Shown here one piece after another: positions 9,068 through 17,907 of a DNA stretch of 64,000 nt. Made by a program: the position numbers and the translations under genes. The notes beneath the pieces are model-generated. The model saw only the letters and a list, made by a program, of their open reading frames with translations, was not told the origin of the DNA and did no database searches. Positions within the stretch are counted from its first letter, which is position 1. Each line of letters opens with the position of its first letter. Origin of the DNA: Mesobaculum littorinae (GTDB lineage Bacteria > Pseudomonadota > Alphaproteobacteria > Rhodobacterales > Rhodobacteraceae). The DNA is taken from positions 310,001 through 374,000 of the forward strand of contig NZ_RQXX01000001.1 in assembly GCF_004011175.1 (NCBI RefSeq). Reading direction: 5' to 3'.

Positions 9068-9114
9068 AGATCCGTTTCACATGGGGCTTGCCGGCGGGCG
9101 TTTCCCCGCAGCAG

Positions 9115-10326
9115 TCACTTCTCGGCCAGCGGATCCGTGCCGCCCGCGGATTCAGCGGTCTGAACGGGGGCGGGGCTGCCCGAATAGCGCAGGACCATAT
9201 ACCCCAGGATCGCCGACACCGCCGAGCCCGACAGGATGCCCAGCCGCACCTCGTTGACGTGCAACGCGTCGGGGAAGCTGAGCGACCCGATGAAGAGCGA
9301 CATGGTAAAGCCGATCCCGGCGAGGCAGGCGATGCCGTAGATCTGCAGCCAGCTTGCGCCCTCGGGGCGGCGGATGCCGAAGAGCTTGACCAAAATCCAG
9401 CTGACCCCCAGCACGCCGATCTGCTTGCCCAGAACCAAGCCGCCCGCGACGCCCAGGGTGAGCGGGGCAAAGACCTGCTCCATGGTCAGCCCCTCGAGCA
9501 CCACGCCAGCGTTGGCAAAGGCGAAGATCGGGACGATTACGTAGAAGACGTAGGGCGACAGAGCACCCTCGATCTTGTGCAGGGGCGAGCCGCCGCGAAT
9601 GTCACGCAGCGGGATGCAGAACGCGGTCAGGACCCCGGCCAGCGTCGCGTGCACGCCGGATTTCAGCACGAAGACCCACATCACGATGCCCAGCAACAGC
9701 GTCGGAGCCACGCGGGGCGCGCCCTTCTGGTTCAGGTAGGCCATCAGCGCAAAGGGGATCAGCGCCAGCCACAGGTAGTCGATCTGCAGGTCGGCGGTGT
9801 AGAACAGCGCGATGATCAGGATGGCGCCAAGGTCATCGAGGATCGCCAGCGTCAGCAGAAAGACCTTGAGCGAGGCGGGAACCCGGCTGCCCACCAGCGC
9901 CAGCACACCAAGCGCAAAGGCGATGTCGGTCGCCGCGGGAATGGCCCAGCCGTGCACCGTGACCGGGTTGTCGTAGTTCAGCGCGAGGAAGATCAGCGCC
10001 GGCGCCACCATGCCGCCCACGGCGGCCATCCCGGGCAGGATCACGTCGGCGGGATTGCGCAGCCGCCCCTCGAGGATCTCGCGCTTGAGCTCGAGTCCGA
10101 TGAGGAAGAAGAAGATCGCCATCAGGCCGTCGTTGATCCACAGGATCAGCGGTTTCTCGATGCCGTTGCCGTTGATCGTCACCCCCAGATAGGCGCCCAG
10201 GGTATCGTGATAGGCAGGCTCCAGCGCCGAGTTGGCGATGATCATCGCCAGAAGCGCTGCCCCCATCAGAAACAGCCCCCCCGAGGCTTCGTGTTTGAAG
10301 AAGCGGTCGAGCGCCTGAAGCAGCAT
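9115..10326 (-). CDS. nhaA: Na+/H+ antiporter NhaA
   Basis: A 403-residue inner-membrane antiporter that expels Na+ in exchange for protons. Characteristic features: FKHEASGGLFLMGAALLAMI at the N-terminus, INDGLMAIFFFLIGLELKRE, the ion-binding region PAATDIAFALGVLALVG with the family Asp pair (ATDIAF and LAILDDLGA), and the C-terminal IACLAGIGFTMSLFIGSL. The frame is open far upstream (to 10842), but the ATG at 10326 starts directly before the canonical first helix and follows GGATAGGA. It reads toward the mutase relic and ends at a strong terminator. Expression would suit a saline habitat. Confidence 0.95.
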   Translation of the reverse strand: MLLQALDRFFKHEASGGLFLMGAALLAMIIANSALEPAYHDTLGAYLGVTINGNGIEKPLILWINDGLMAIFFFLIGLELKREILEGRLRNPADVILPGMAAVGGMVAPALIFLALNYDNPVTVHGWAIPAATDIAFALGVLALVGSRVPASLKVFLLTLAILDDLGAILIIALFYTADLQIDYLWLALIPFALMAYLNQKGAPRVAPTLLLGIVMWVFVLKSGVHATLAGVLTAFCIPLRDIRGGSPLHKIEGALSPYVFYVIVPIFAFANAGVVLEGLTMEQVFAPLTLGVAGGLVLGKQIGVLGVSWILVKLFGIRRPEGASWLQIYGIACLAGIGFTMSLFIGSLSFPDALHVNEVRLGILSGSAVSAILGYMVLRYSGSPAPVQTAESAGGTDPLAEK

Positions 10327-10540
10327 TAATCCTATCCCGTTGGTCTGGTTGCGTTCCGTTCGACATGGGCGTGGACCCCCGCGGATCAAGGCGCGCGCGC
10401 GTGGAAAGTTTAGGTTTTCCGTCAGGAGGGGTGGTTCAAACTGACGCAGGACAGGGTTCCGGCACAATGCGGCGCATTTCACGGTGCCGGGAGGCGTGTT
10501 TGACCTGACAGCCGCCGCGCTTGGCGGTAGATTGGCCGGC

Positions 10541-11221
10541 ATGTCGATCTGGAGTCGCATCAGGGACGCGCTGTCCGCATTGGCGCAGGGCGAAGGCCTT
10601 GCGGCGGTGTTCGACCGTCTTGGCGGCGCACCGGAAAAATCGGTGGGCTTCACCATCGCGGTGATCGCGCTGGGGGCCAAGATGGCCAAGGCCGACGGGC
10701 AGGTCACCCGGAACGAGGTGACGGCCTTCCGCGAGGTGTTCGAGATCCCCGAGGGGCAGGAGGATGCCGCGGCCCGCGTCTTCAACCTGGCCCGTCGCGA
10801 CGTGGCGGGGTTCGAGGAATACGCCGCCCGCGTGGCGCGCATGTTCGGGGGGCCGAACCCGGCGCTGTCGGACCTGGTCGAGGGGCTGTTTCACATCGCC
10901 ATGGCCGATGGTCAGTACCACACGCGGGAAGAAGCGTTCCTGGCCCGCGTGGGTGAGATCCTGGGCCTGCCGCCAGCGGAATTCCGGGCCATTCGCGCCC
11001 GCTACGTCGCCGGGGACGAACCCGATCCCCGCGCGGTTCTGGGGCTGGGGGCCGAGGCCAGCGTCGACGAGGCGCGCGCGGCGTGGCGCCGGCTGGTCCG
11101 CGAAAGCCACCCCGACCGCATGGCCGCCCGCGGCGTTCCCGAAGAGGCGGTGCGCATGGCCGAGAAACGCCTGATCGCCGTCAACGCCGCGTGGGAAGAG
11201 ATCGCGCGCGAACGCGCCTGA
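10541..11221 (+). CDS. TerB-like / DnaJ-domain protein (DjlA-like)
   Basis: A 226-residue co-chaperone-like protein. The first part (residues about 25-150) is an alpha-helical TerB domain with the repeated acidic motifs IALGAKMAKADGQVTRNE and FHIAMADGQYHTREEAFL. The last 65 residues form a J-domain with the HPD tripeptide in RESHPDRMAARG, which stimulates DnaK. Unlike E. coli DjlA there is no clear N-terminal transmembrane helix. The ATG at 10541 (MSIWSRIRDAL) is taken rather than the upstream 10484, because the family begins there. It is divergent from nhaA. Confidence 0.85.
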   Translation: MSIWSRIRDALSALAQGEGLAAVFDRLGGAPEKSVGFTIAVIALGAKMAKADGQVTRNEVTAFREVFEIPEGQEDAAARVFNLARRDVAGFEEYAARVARMFGGPNPALSDLVEGLFHIAMADGQYHTREEAFLARVGEILGLPPAEFRAIRARYVAGDEPDPRAVLGLGAEASVDEARAAWRRLVRESHPDRMAARGVPEEAVRMAEKRLIAVNAAWEEIARERA

Positions 11222-11292
11222 TGCTGCAAGCCGGTGAACGCCCTCGGCCCGGGCGCCGTTCGCAGGGGCTTGGACCGGGACTGCGACGACCT

Positions 11293-11658
11293 ATGTCCAT
11301 GGGCATGACATCTGACACCGCCTTTTATCGCACGCTGCGCGCCACGACCCTGGGTCTTGGCCTGGCGTTTTCCTCCGGGCCCGCCCTTGCGCAGGACGCC
11401 GGGGACGACGACAACATGGTTTCCGAAGGCCTGCGGCTCTTCTTCCGCGGCATCCTCGACGATGTCGAGCCGCACATGCGCGACATGGCCGATGCGCTTG
11501 AGGGGTGGGACCTCGATGGGCTCGATATCGACGACCTCGACAACTACCAGTCGCCCGAGGTGCTGCCCGACGGCGATATCATCATCCGCCGCCGCGATGA
11601 CGCGCCGCCCTATCGTCCCGAGTTGCCGCGCGATCCCGATACCGAGGTCGAGCTTTAG
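11293..11658 (+). CDS. Hypothetical secreted acidic protein (about 121 aa)
   Basis: The product has a probable signal peptide (YRTLRATTLGLGLAFSSGPALA with cleavage after ALA), followed by a very acidic mature part: LFFRGILDDVEPHMRDMADA and then a run rich in Asp (DLDGLDIDDLDNY). The start is ATG 11293 or 11305. No domain is recognised; small acidic periplasmic proteins of this type next to ppx are seen in related genomes (recalled). Its stop overlaps the end of the convergent ppx gene by four bases. Confidence 0.65.
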   Translation: MSMGMTSDTAFYRTLRATTLGLGLAFSSGPALAQDAGDDDNMVSEGLRLFFRGILDDVEPHMRDMADALEGWDLDGLDIDDLDNYQSPEVLPDGDIIIRRRDDAPPYRPELPRDPDTEVEL

Positions 11659-13208
11659 GCCGCGTCGCGCTTGCGCTTGATTTCGGTCTCGGCGCCAAGC
11701 GCGTTGGACAGTGCCTTGAACCGCGATTGCGCAACCTCGCCGAAAAGATCCTGTGCGTGGGTGTTCAGCCAGAGCTCAAGCTTCTTGCGCTTCGGAAACC
11801 ACCGCAATTCGCCCAAGGACCCAGGCCTCTCGGCCGAGAACATGGCGCCGAAGCGCATCGCACGGCCGAGGATTTCGGCCTGCTTGATGTCCTCGGGTTG
11901 GAGGACGCCCAGCAACTCCTCAAGCCGTGTGCCGGAGCGCGAGTTCTTGTAGCGGTGCAGCAGCGACAGCCCCATGAACACGCGTTCCTGATGGGTTAGC
12001 CCGCCGAGGTTGGCGCGGGTGGCATTGTCGAAACAGGCCTCGTGCCGATAGTCGGGGTGGGCGCGCCACGATACGTCGTGCAACAGGCAGGCGGCGCGGA
12101 CGATCCGCTGCCGTGCCGGACGCTCGCTCTTGAACAGCGGCTGAACGAATTCGTAAAGCGCCCGGCCAAAGCCCGGCATCCGCGCGTCCTTCTTTTCAGC
12201 GAAGCGGCAGGATTCGATCAGCGGATCGCGGTCGCGCAGGGTTTGCGGCATCTGTTCGTAAAGCAGCCCCTCGCGGATCCCGTAGGACGAGATCGCGATT
12301 TCCTTCGGCTTGAAGCGACGCACGAGTTCCTTGAGCACCTGCGAGGCCAGCGGCACCAGGGCCATCCGCGCCTCGCCAATACCGGTCATCGACCGCAGCG
12401 TGGGGACATCGTGGGTGCCGATCCATTTCACCGTGTCGAAAACCGATTTCGGCGTCATGCGGTATTCGTGCAGGACGTGCAGCGGGTAGCCGCGCCGCTC
12501 CATGTCCAGCCGGGCGATCGCCCGCCACGAGCCGCCCACAAGGTACATGCGCTTGTGATCGGTGCCCATCTCGGCCACGAGACCGTCCATCACGCGGGTG
12601 ATCTCGGTCTTGATCCCCTTCTTGCCGTCGTCATGCGTGGCCAGCCGAAGCGGGCCCAGGGGCGAGGTGACGCAGTGCCCGACCTCGCCCCCGCCGACAT
12701 GCGCCAGCTCCATTGACGAGCCGCCGATATCGCAGATCAGGCCTTCGGCGTCGGGCCAGCCCAGAAGGACGCCCTGTGCCGACAGCCGGGCCTCTTGCGG
12801 GCCGTCGACGATGCGCAGGCGCAGGCCGGTCTGCTTTTCGACCTCGGCGGCGAAGGCGGGGCCATCCTCGGCCTCGCGTACGGCGGCGGTGGCGACGACG
12901 TTCAGCGGCGCGGCGCCCATCCCCTCGGCCAGGCGGGCAAATCGGCGCAGCGCCGACAGCGCGCGCACCCGGCCCTCGGGGTTCAGCCGCCCGGTGTCCG
13001 AGAATCCGGCGCCAAGGCCGGCCATGACTTTTTCGTTGAAGAAATAGGCCGGCGATCGCGCGGCGCCGTCGAAGACGACCATCCGCACCGAGTTCGAGCC
13101 GACGTCGACGACCCCGACGCGGCTGAGCGCGCGCGCGGCGGGATCGTCGAAGAGCGTGCGTCCGAAGGCGCCCCAGTCTTCGACAGGGTGCGTCGTGTCT
13201 TCGGTCAT
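11655..13208 (-). CDS. ppx: Exopolyphosphatase (Ppx/GppA family)
   Basis: Hydrolyses terminal phosphates from polyphosphate, or pppGpp to ppGpp. The 517-residue protein has the ASKHA-fold phosphate-1 loop VGVVDVGSNSVRMVVFDG, the phosphate-2 loop LICDIGGSSMELAHV, and the conserved acidic residue region ATAAVREAEDG. A C-terminal HD-like helical extension has HDVSWRAHPDYRH, as in long Ppx proteins. It lies downstream of ppk1 on the same strand, separated by a small lipoprotein gene, so the polymer-making and polymer-degrading enzymes are clustered. Assignment to PPX rather than GPPA is by context. Confidence 0.9.
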   Translation of the reverse strand: MTEDTTHPVEDWGAFGRTLFDDPAARALSRVGVVDVGSNSVRMVVFDGAARSPAYFFNEKVMAGLGAGFSDTGRLNPEGRVRALSALRRFARLAEGMGAAPLNVVATAAVREAEDGPAFAAEVEKQTGLRLRIVDGPQEARLSAQGVLLGWPDAEGLICDIGGSSMELAHVGGGEVGHCVTSPLGPLRLATHDDGKKGIKTEITRVMDGLVAEMGTDHKRMYLVGGSWRAIARLDMERRGYPLHVLHEYRMTPKSVFDTVKWIGTHDVPTLRSMTGIGEARMALVPLASQVLKELVRRFKPKEIAISSYGIREGLLYEQMPQTLRDRDPLIESCRFAEKKDARMPGFGRALYEFVQPLFKSERPARQRIVRAACLLHDVSWRAHPDYRHEACFDNATRANLGGLTHQERVFMGLSLLHRYKNSRSGTRLEELLGVLQPEDIKQAEILGRAMRFGAMFSAERPGSLGELRWFPKRKKLELWLNTHAQDLFGEVAQSRFKALSNALGAETEIKRKRDAA

Positions 13209-13319
13209 CGGAACTTGTCCCCTCCGCTCAGGCCGTTGCGCGGGACACTAACGATCCCGGGCGCCTGGTCAATCGCGGGCCGGTGGCAGAGCCGCCCGCG
13301 TGCGAAGGTGACGTGGCGC

Positions 13320-13523
13320 CTAGTTGAACTGGTTGCCGGCCGAATCCGCGCCCCAGATCACGTGGACGTTGCCGCCCGACGTTTTCATCGGGGTTACCTT
13401 GATGTTGCTGTTCGAGCTTGCCGTCACCGGTGTGACCTTGCGGTTTACGGTGTCGGTCGTGTCGCATGCTGATGCGGTAAGGGCGCACGCCAAAGCAGCG
13501 CCGATACGAAGTGATTTCGTCAT
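13320..13523 (-). CDS. Small lipoprotein (67 aa)
   Basis: Starts MTKSLRIGAALACALTASAC, a lipoprotein-type signal with the putative lipidated Cys at residue 20 (lipobox TASAC, not ideal). The mature part, DTTDTVNRKVTPVTASSNSN and ending VHVIWGADSAGNQFN, is hydrophilic. ATG 13523 is chosen because AAAGGA lies 8 bp before it; the nearby ATG 13532 overlaps that site. It sits between ppk1 and ppx on the same strand. Function unknown. Confidence 0.6.
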   Translation of the reverse strand: MTKSLRIGAALACALTASACDTTDTVNRKVTPVTASSNSNIKVTPMKTSGGNVHVIWGADSAGNQFN

Positions 13524-13654
13524 CGATCCCATCCTTTGTTTAACATCCCCGACGCCTAACTGCGCCTGTTTCCGTGCTAAGGTCAATTCATGCAGAAACG
13601 GTAAACCATGCCGCGTCCCCTTGTGACGGCGAAGCCACGTCGGAGGCAAACCGC

Positions 13655-15826
13655 CTAGCCCTTGCGGCGATGTGCGAGGCGCGGCATCTCGCCCGTCGCG
13701 GCGGCCGAGCCGCGGCCAGAGAGGGAAGGGTTCTCCATGAAGAACCTATGGCAGGAAAAGGCCTCGTCCGGCCCGGGCATGGGGCGGTGCCACTGCCCGT
13801 CGGGCGCCAGTTGCCAGCTTTGCGCAGTGTCGGCCATGTTGGCCGCCATGATCTGATCGACGATCTGTGCCTTGACAGTCGGGTTCGTGCATTCGACCAG
13901 CGTTTCGATCCGGCGGTTCAGGTTGCGCCCCATCCAGTCGGCCGAGGAAATGAAGACCCGCGCGGTGGGCGATGGCAGCGTGTTGCCGTTTCCGAAACAG
14001 ACGATGCGCGAATGTTCGAGGAATCGCCCGACGATCGACTTCACCCGGATGTTCGACGACAGCCCCGCGACCCCGGGGCGCAGGCCGCAGATGCCGCGCA
14101 CCACGAGGTCGATCCGGACCCCCGCCTCGGACGCGGCATAAAGCGCGTCGATGACGTCCGACTCGATCAGCGAATTCATCTTGGCCCAGACCGCGGCAGG
14201 CCGCCCGTCGCGCGCGGCCTGCGCCTCGCGCCCGATCATCTCGATCAGGAAGGACTTCATGTTGATGGGCGAGATGGCAAGGTTTTCCAGCCGCTCGGGC
14301 TGGGCGTAGCCGGAAACGTAGTTGAAGACCCGCGTCGCATCGCGCCCCAGCGCCGCGTCGCAGGTGAAGAACGACAGGTCGGTGTAGATGCGCGCGGTGA
14401 TCGGGTGGTAGTTGCCCGTGCCGTAGTGGGTATAGGTCACCAGATTGCGGCCTTCGCGGCGGACGACCGAGCTGATCTTGGCATGTGTCTTGTAGCTCAT
14501 GAAGCCGTAGACGACATGGGCGCCCGCACGTTCGAGCTTGCGCGACTGGCGGATGTTGGCGGCCTCGTCGAAACGCGCCTTGAGCTCGACCAGCGCGGTC
14601 ACGGACTTGCCCGCCTCGGCCGCTTCGCACAGCGCGTCGACGATGGGCGACTGCTTGGACGTGCGGTAGAGCGTCTGCTTGATCGCCAGGACGTCGGGAT
14701 CCGCTGCCGCCTGGTTCAGAAAGCGGATCACCATGTCGAAGGTCTCGTAGGGGTGGTGCAGAAGCATGTCCTTCTGCCGGATCGCGGCGAACATGTCGCC
14801 GTCGTGATCCTGCACCCGTTCCGGGACGCGTGGCGTGAAGCTGGGCCAAAGCAGGTCCGGGCGTTCGTCCAGCACCAGCTCCTTGAGGTCGGAGACGCCG
14901 ATCACGCCCTCGATCTCGATCACCTCTTCCTCGGTGGCGTGCAGCTCTTCCATGATCAGGTGGCGAAGCTGCGGCGGCGCGCCGGTGGAGATCTTGAGCC
15001 GCACGACCTCGCCCCGACGCCGCCGCTTGAGCGCGACCTCGAATTCGCGCACCAGGTCCTCGGCCTCGTCCTCGACCTCCAGGTCGCTGTCGCGCAGGAC
15101 GCGGAAGGCGCAGTGCCCCAATTCGGCGTATCCCGGGAACAGCCGGTCGAGATGGAGCAGAAGAAGCTCTTCCAGCGGCAGGAACCGCGCCTGACCCTCG
15201 GGTGCGGGCAGCCGGACGAAGCGATCCGTCTGTTGCGGAATCGGTAACAGCGCGCGCAGCTTGCGCCGGTCGGCGCGCCGTTCGAGCTGCAGCGCCAGGC
15301 TGAACCCGGTGTTGGGGATGAAGGGAAAGGGGTGCGCGGGGTCGATGGCCATCGGCGTCAGGATCGGGAAGACCTGCGTCAGGAACACGTCTTCGAGATG
15401 TGCGCGGTCGGCATCGGTAAGGTCCGCGCGGTCCAGCATGTGGATGCCCGCCTCGCCCATCTCGTCCAGCAGGGCGCGATAGGCCTTCTGCTGCCGGTCC
15501 ATCAGCGCCCGGGCATCGACGCCGATCAGCTTCAGCTGTTCGGCGGGGCTCAGGCCATCGGCGGCGGGGGTGGTGTTGCCCGCCTGTGCAAGTTCGCGCA
15601 GGCCCGCGACGCGGACGGTAAAGAACTCGTCGAGGTTGGTGGCCGAAATCGACAGGAAGCGCAGCCGTTCCAGCAGCGGCACCCGGGGGTTCTCGGCCTC
15701 TTCCAGAACACGCCAGTTGAAGGCCAGCCACGACAATTCGCGGTTGATGAACCGCTGCGGGCCCGCGACCGCGCGCTCTTCGGAGGCGGGGAGGGGGGCC
15801 TGCAGGAAATCGGTCGCGCTGGTCAT
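13655..15826 (-). CDS. ppk1: Polyphosphate kinase 1
   Basis: A 723-residue PPK1 that reversibly transfers ATP gamma-phosphate to polyphosphate. Domain order is seen: N-terminal domain FINRELSWLAFNWRVLEEAE; head domain; and C-terminal phospholipase-D-like domains, with the autophosphorylated histidine in THYGTGNYHPITARIYTD and the second conserved His region FLEHSRIVCFGNGN. The length is usual for the family. The start codon overlaps the stop of the upstream hda gene (ATGA at 15823-15826), which implies translational coupling. It groups with ppx downstream. Confidence 0.96.
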   Translation of the reverse strand: MTSATDFLQAPLPASEERAVAGPQRFINRELSWLAFNWRVLEEAENPRVPLLERLRFLSISATNLDEFFTVRVAGLRELAQAGNTTPAADGLSPAEQLKLIGVDARALMDRQQKAYRALLDEMGEAGIHMLDRADLTDADRAHLEDVFLTQVFPILTPMAIDPAHPFPFIPNTGFSLALQLERRADRRKLRALLPIPQQTDRFVRLPAPEGQARFLPLEELLLLHLDRLFPGYAELGHCAFRVLRDSDLEVEDEAEDLVREFEVALKRRRRGEVVRLKISTGAPPQLRHLIMEELHATEEEVIEIEGVIGVSDLKELVLDERPDLLWPSFTPRVPERVQDHDGDMFAAIRQKDMLLHHPYETFDMVIRFLNQAAADPDVLAIKQTLYRTSKQSPIVDALCEAAEAGKSVTALVELKARFDEAANIRQSRKLERAGAHVVYGFMSYKTHAKISSVVRREGRNLVTYTHYGTGNYHPITARIYTDLSFFTCDAALGRDATRVFNYVSGYAQPERLENLAISPINMKSFLIEMIGREAQAARDGRPAAVWAKMNSLIESDVIDALYAASEAGVRIDLVVRGICGLRPGVAGLSSNIRVKSIVGRFLEHSRIVCFGNGNTLPSPTARVFISSADWMGRNLNRRIETLVECTNPTVKAQIVDQIMAANMADTAQSWQLAPDGQWHRPMPGPDEAFSCHRFFMENPSLSGRGSAAATGEMPRLAHRRKG

Positions 15827-16545
15827 CTGTCCTCCGGTGGCTCGCTGTCGCGAGGGTGAGGCGCGTCGGGCCAGTCTGCAAGGTCTGCCAGCACCTCGCG
15901 GGCGAGAGGCACGCGGATTTCGCGTTTCTCGGCCAGGCTGCGGGCATCCAGTGCCTCGACCATCGCCAGCGCATGGGCGAATGAGCGGTCCATGCGCGGC
16001 ACGAGGTAGGTCACGACCTCTTCGTCGACGCCCAGCTGACGGTCCGAGAAGAGCTTGAACATCACCGCGGCCAGCAGCGTGTCATCCGGCGCTTCGATCC
16101 GGGCTAGCGTCGCGGCCTCGAGCCGGCTGGCGAGGTCGGGCAGGGTAATGTCCCAGCGCGCGGGCGGCCGTTCGTCGGTCAGCAGCAGCCGCCCGCCCGA
16201 GGCAAGGCAGAGGTTGTGGAGGTGGAACAGCACCCTCTCGCGATCCTCGCACCCGGCAATGGCCGACACGTCCTCGACCGCGACGGGCGCATCGGCCAGC
16301 GCGGGCACCATGTCCTCGGTCAGGTCGGTCGCGGGGATGATCCGCGCGCCGGCCTCGGCGGCCCAGACATGGGCGAGATGGGTCTTGCCCGCGCCCCGCG
16401 GCCCGGAGAGGGCAAGCTTGCCGCCGGGCCAGGCGCGCCAGCCCTCGATCAGGGCGACGGCGGTGGCGTTGGCGGGGGCGACGAAGAAGGCTTCGCGCCC
16501 AAGCGCCTCCTTGACGGGCAGGTGAAAGGCAAGCTGGCTGTACAT
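15823..16545 (-). CDS. hdaA: DnaA-related ATPase (Hda/HdaA type)
   Basis: A 240-residue protein with a DnaA-like AAA+ domain only. The opening MYSQLAFHLP resembles the clamp-binding QLxLxF-type motif of Hda, the Walker A is SGPRGAGKTHLAHVWA, and a Walker B-like stretch VAVEDVSAIAG follows. Sensor-type Arg residues are in LPDLASRLEAATLARIEAPDD. Hda proteins bind the beta clamp and stimulate ATP hydrolysis on DnaA, restraining re-initiation. There is no DNA-binding C-terminal domain as in DnaA itself. It precedes ppk1 with a 4-bp overlap and follows the PerM-family permease gene by two bases, forming a three-gene operon. Confidence 0.85.
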   Translation of the reverse strand: MYSQLAFHLPVKEALGREAFFVAPANATAVALIEGWRAWPGGKLALSGPRGAGKTHLAHVWAAEAGARIIPATDLTEDMVPALADAPVAVEDVSAIAGCEDRERVLFHLHNLCLASGGRLLLTDERPPARWDITLPDLASRLEAATLARIEAPDDTLLAAVMFKLFSDRQLGVDEEVVTYLVPRMDRSFAHALAMVEALDARSLAEKREIRVPLAREVLADLADWPDAPHPRDSEPPEDR

Positions 16546-16547
16546 CG

Positions 16548-17648
16548 TCAGAGCCCCGGCGTCGGCCCGCCAAAGGGGTCTTCGCCACGGTAGAGGCTGC
16601 TTTCCTTGTAGCGGGCGGTGGCGAAGCGGGCCAGCACGCCCAGGGCCGCCGCGACCGGCACCGCGACCAGAAGCCCGACGAAGCCGAAGAGCGCCCCGAA
16701 GGCCGCCAGCGCGAAGAGCAGCCAGACCGGGTGCAGACCGATGGAATCGCCCACCAGCTTCGGCGTCAGGAAATTGCCCTCGACGAACTGGCCGGACTGG
16801 AAGATTGCCCAGACAGCGATGATCCACACCCAGTCGCCCCAGAACTGGAACAGCGCGAGGCCGATGGCCAGGCCGCCGCCGACCAGCGCGCCGACATAGG
16901 GGATGAAGGTCAGGAACCCGGCGATGGCCCCGACGACGAGGCCGAATTGCAGCCCCACCGCCATCAGCGCGACCGAGTAGTAGACGCCGACGATCAGGCA
17001 GACGAGGCCCTGACCACGGATGAAGCCCGCCATCGTGTGATCGATGTCCTGCGCCAGCTGCCGGATCGTGGGCGCGTGGTCGCGCGGCAGCAGGCCGTCG
17101 AGCTTGGCCACCATCTTGTCCCAGTCGAGCAGCAGGTAGAAGGACACCACCGGCACGATGACGAACAGCGTGATCACGTTCACCAGCCCCGAGACCGACG
17201 CCAGAAGGGTGTTGAGCAGCTCGCCGCCCCGCGATTGCAGCGTTTCGCCGACCGAGGCCAGCGACCGCCGGATGGTGCTCTCGGGTTCGACCACCTCGGG
17301 GAAGCGTTCGGTCAGGAACCCCTGCAGGTTGGTGGCGATGTCGGGGATCGCGTTGATCAGCTGTGTCGTCTGGCTGATCAGCGTCGGGATCACCAAGAGC
17401 GCCAGCAGCACGAAAAGCAGCACGGCAAAGAGCGTGATCAGCGTGGTTGCCAGCGCCCGCGAGGCGCCCATCTTCTCGATCCGGTCGGCGATGGGGTCGA
17501 GGATATAGGCGATGGCCCCGCCCAGGATGAAGGGCAGGATGACATCCCCCATCCACCACAGCAGAAGCAGGAACACCGCCGCAGCGATGCCCCAGTATTT
17601 CGCCTGATTGTGCATGCTGAGGGGCAAGGCAGTCTCCACCGCGTTCAC
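16548..17648 (-). CDS. AI-2E family transporter (PerM-like permease)
   Basis: A roughly 366-residue membrane protein of the AI-2E/PerM family with the characteristic arrangement: an N-terminal pair of helices (YWGIAAAVFLLLLWWMGDVI), a long amphipathic insert (residues about 100-180), and a C-terminal block with FLTFIPYVGALVGGGLAI and the FVEGNFLTPKLVGDSIGLHP signature. The start is uncertain: GTG 17648 has AGGACG just upstream, ATG 17615 gives a shorter form, and ATG 17693 a longer one. The substrate is unknown; homologues have been tied to autoinducer or Na+ export. It is the first gene of an operon with hda and ppk1. Confidence 0.85.
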   Translation of the reverse strand: MNAVETALPLSMHNQAKYWGIAAAVFLLLLWWMGDVILPFILGGAIAYILDPIADRIEKMGASRALATTLITLFAVLLFVLLALLVIPTLISQTTQLINAIPDIATNLQGFLTERFPEVVEPESTIRRSLASVGETLQSRGGELLNTLLASVSGLVNVITLFVIVPVVSFYLLLDWDKMVAKLDGLLPRDHAPTIRQLAQDIDHTMAGFIRGQGLVCLIVGVYYSVALMAVGLQFGLVVGAIAGFLTFIPYVGALVGGGLAIGLALFQFWGDWVWIIAVWAIFQSGQFVEGNFLTPKLVGDSIGLHPVWLLFALAAFGALFGFVGLLVAVPVAAALGVLARFATARYKESSLYRGEDPFGGPTPGL

Positions 17649-17907
17649 GATCGTCCTGTCTTGCCCCGCAGGTCTGCGCGATGCAAGCGCCACGGCCGCC
17701 CCGGCCGCGGGTCACCGTGGGGCGGGACCGACGGGACACAGGGGGGCGTGCGAGTGTGCTCCGTCCCCCATGGAGCGTGTCCCGGGCTTCGGTGGCGGGG
17801 GGAAGGGTTCGGGGCGGATATCGGGGCCCGAACCCCCAGCCAGTGTGCCGCCGCCAGTGCACCCCGGGACCCCAGCGCCCCCCCGCCGGGGCGCCCCGGG
17901 GCCGACG

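Noticed and set aside
8560-10329. Long open frame overlapping the mutase relic and nhaA in antisense
   Set aside because: Its beginning is mutase relic sequence in the wrong frame, and the remainder is the complement of nhaA.
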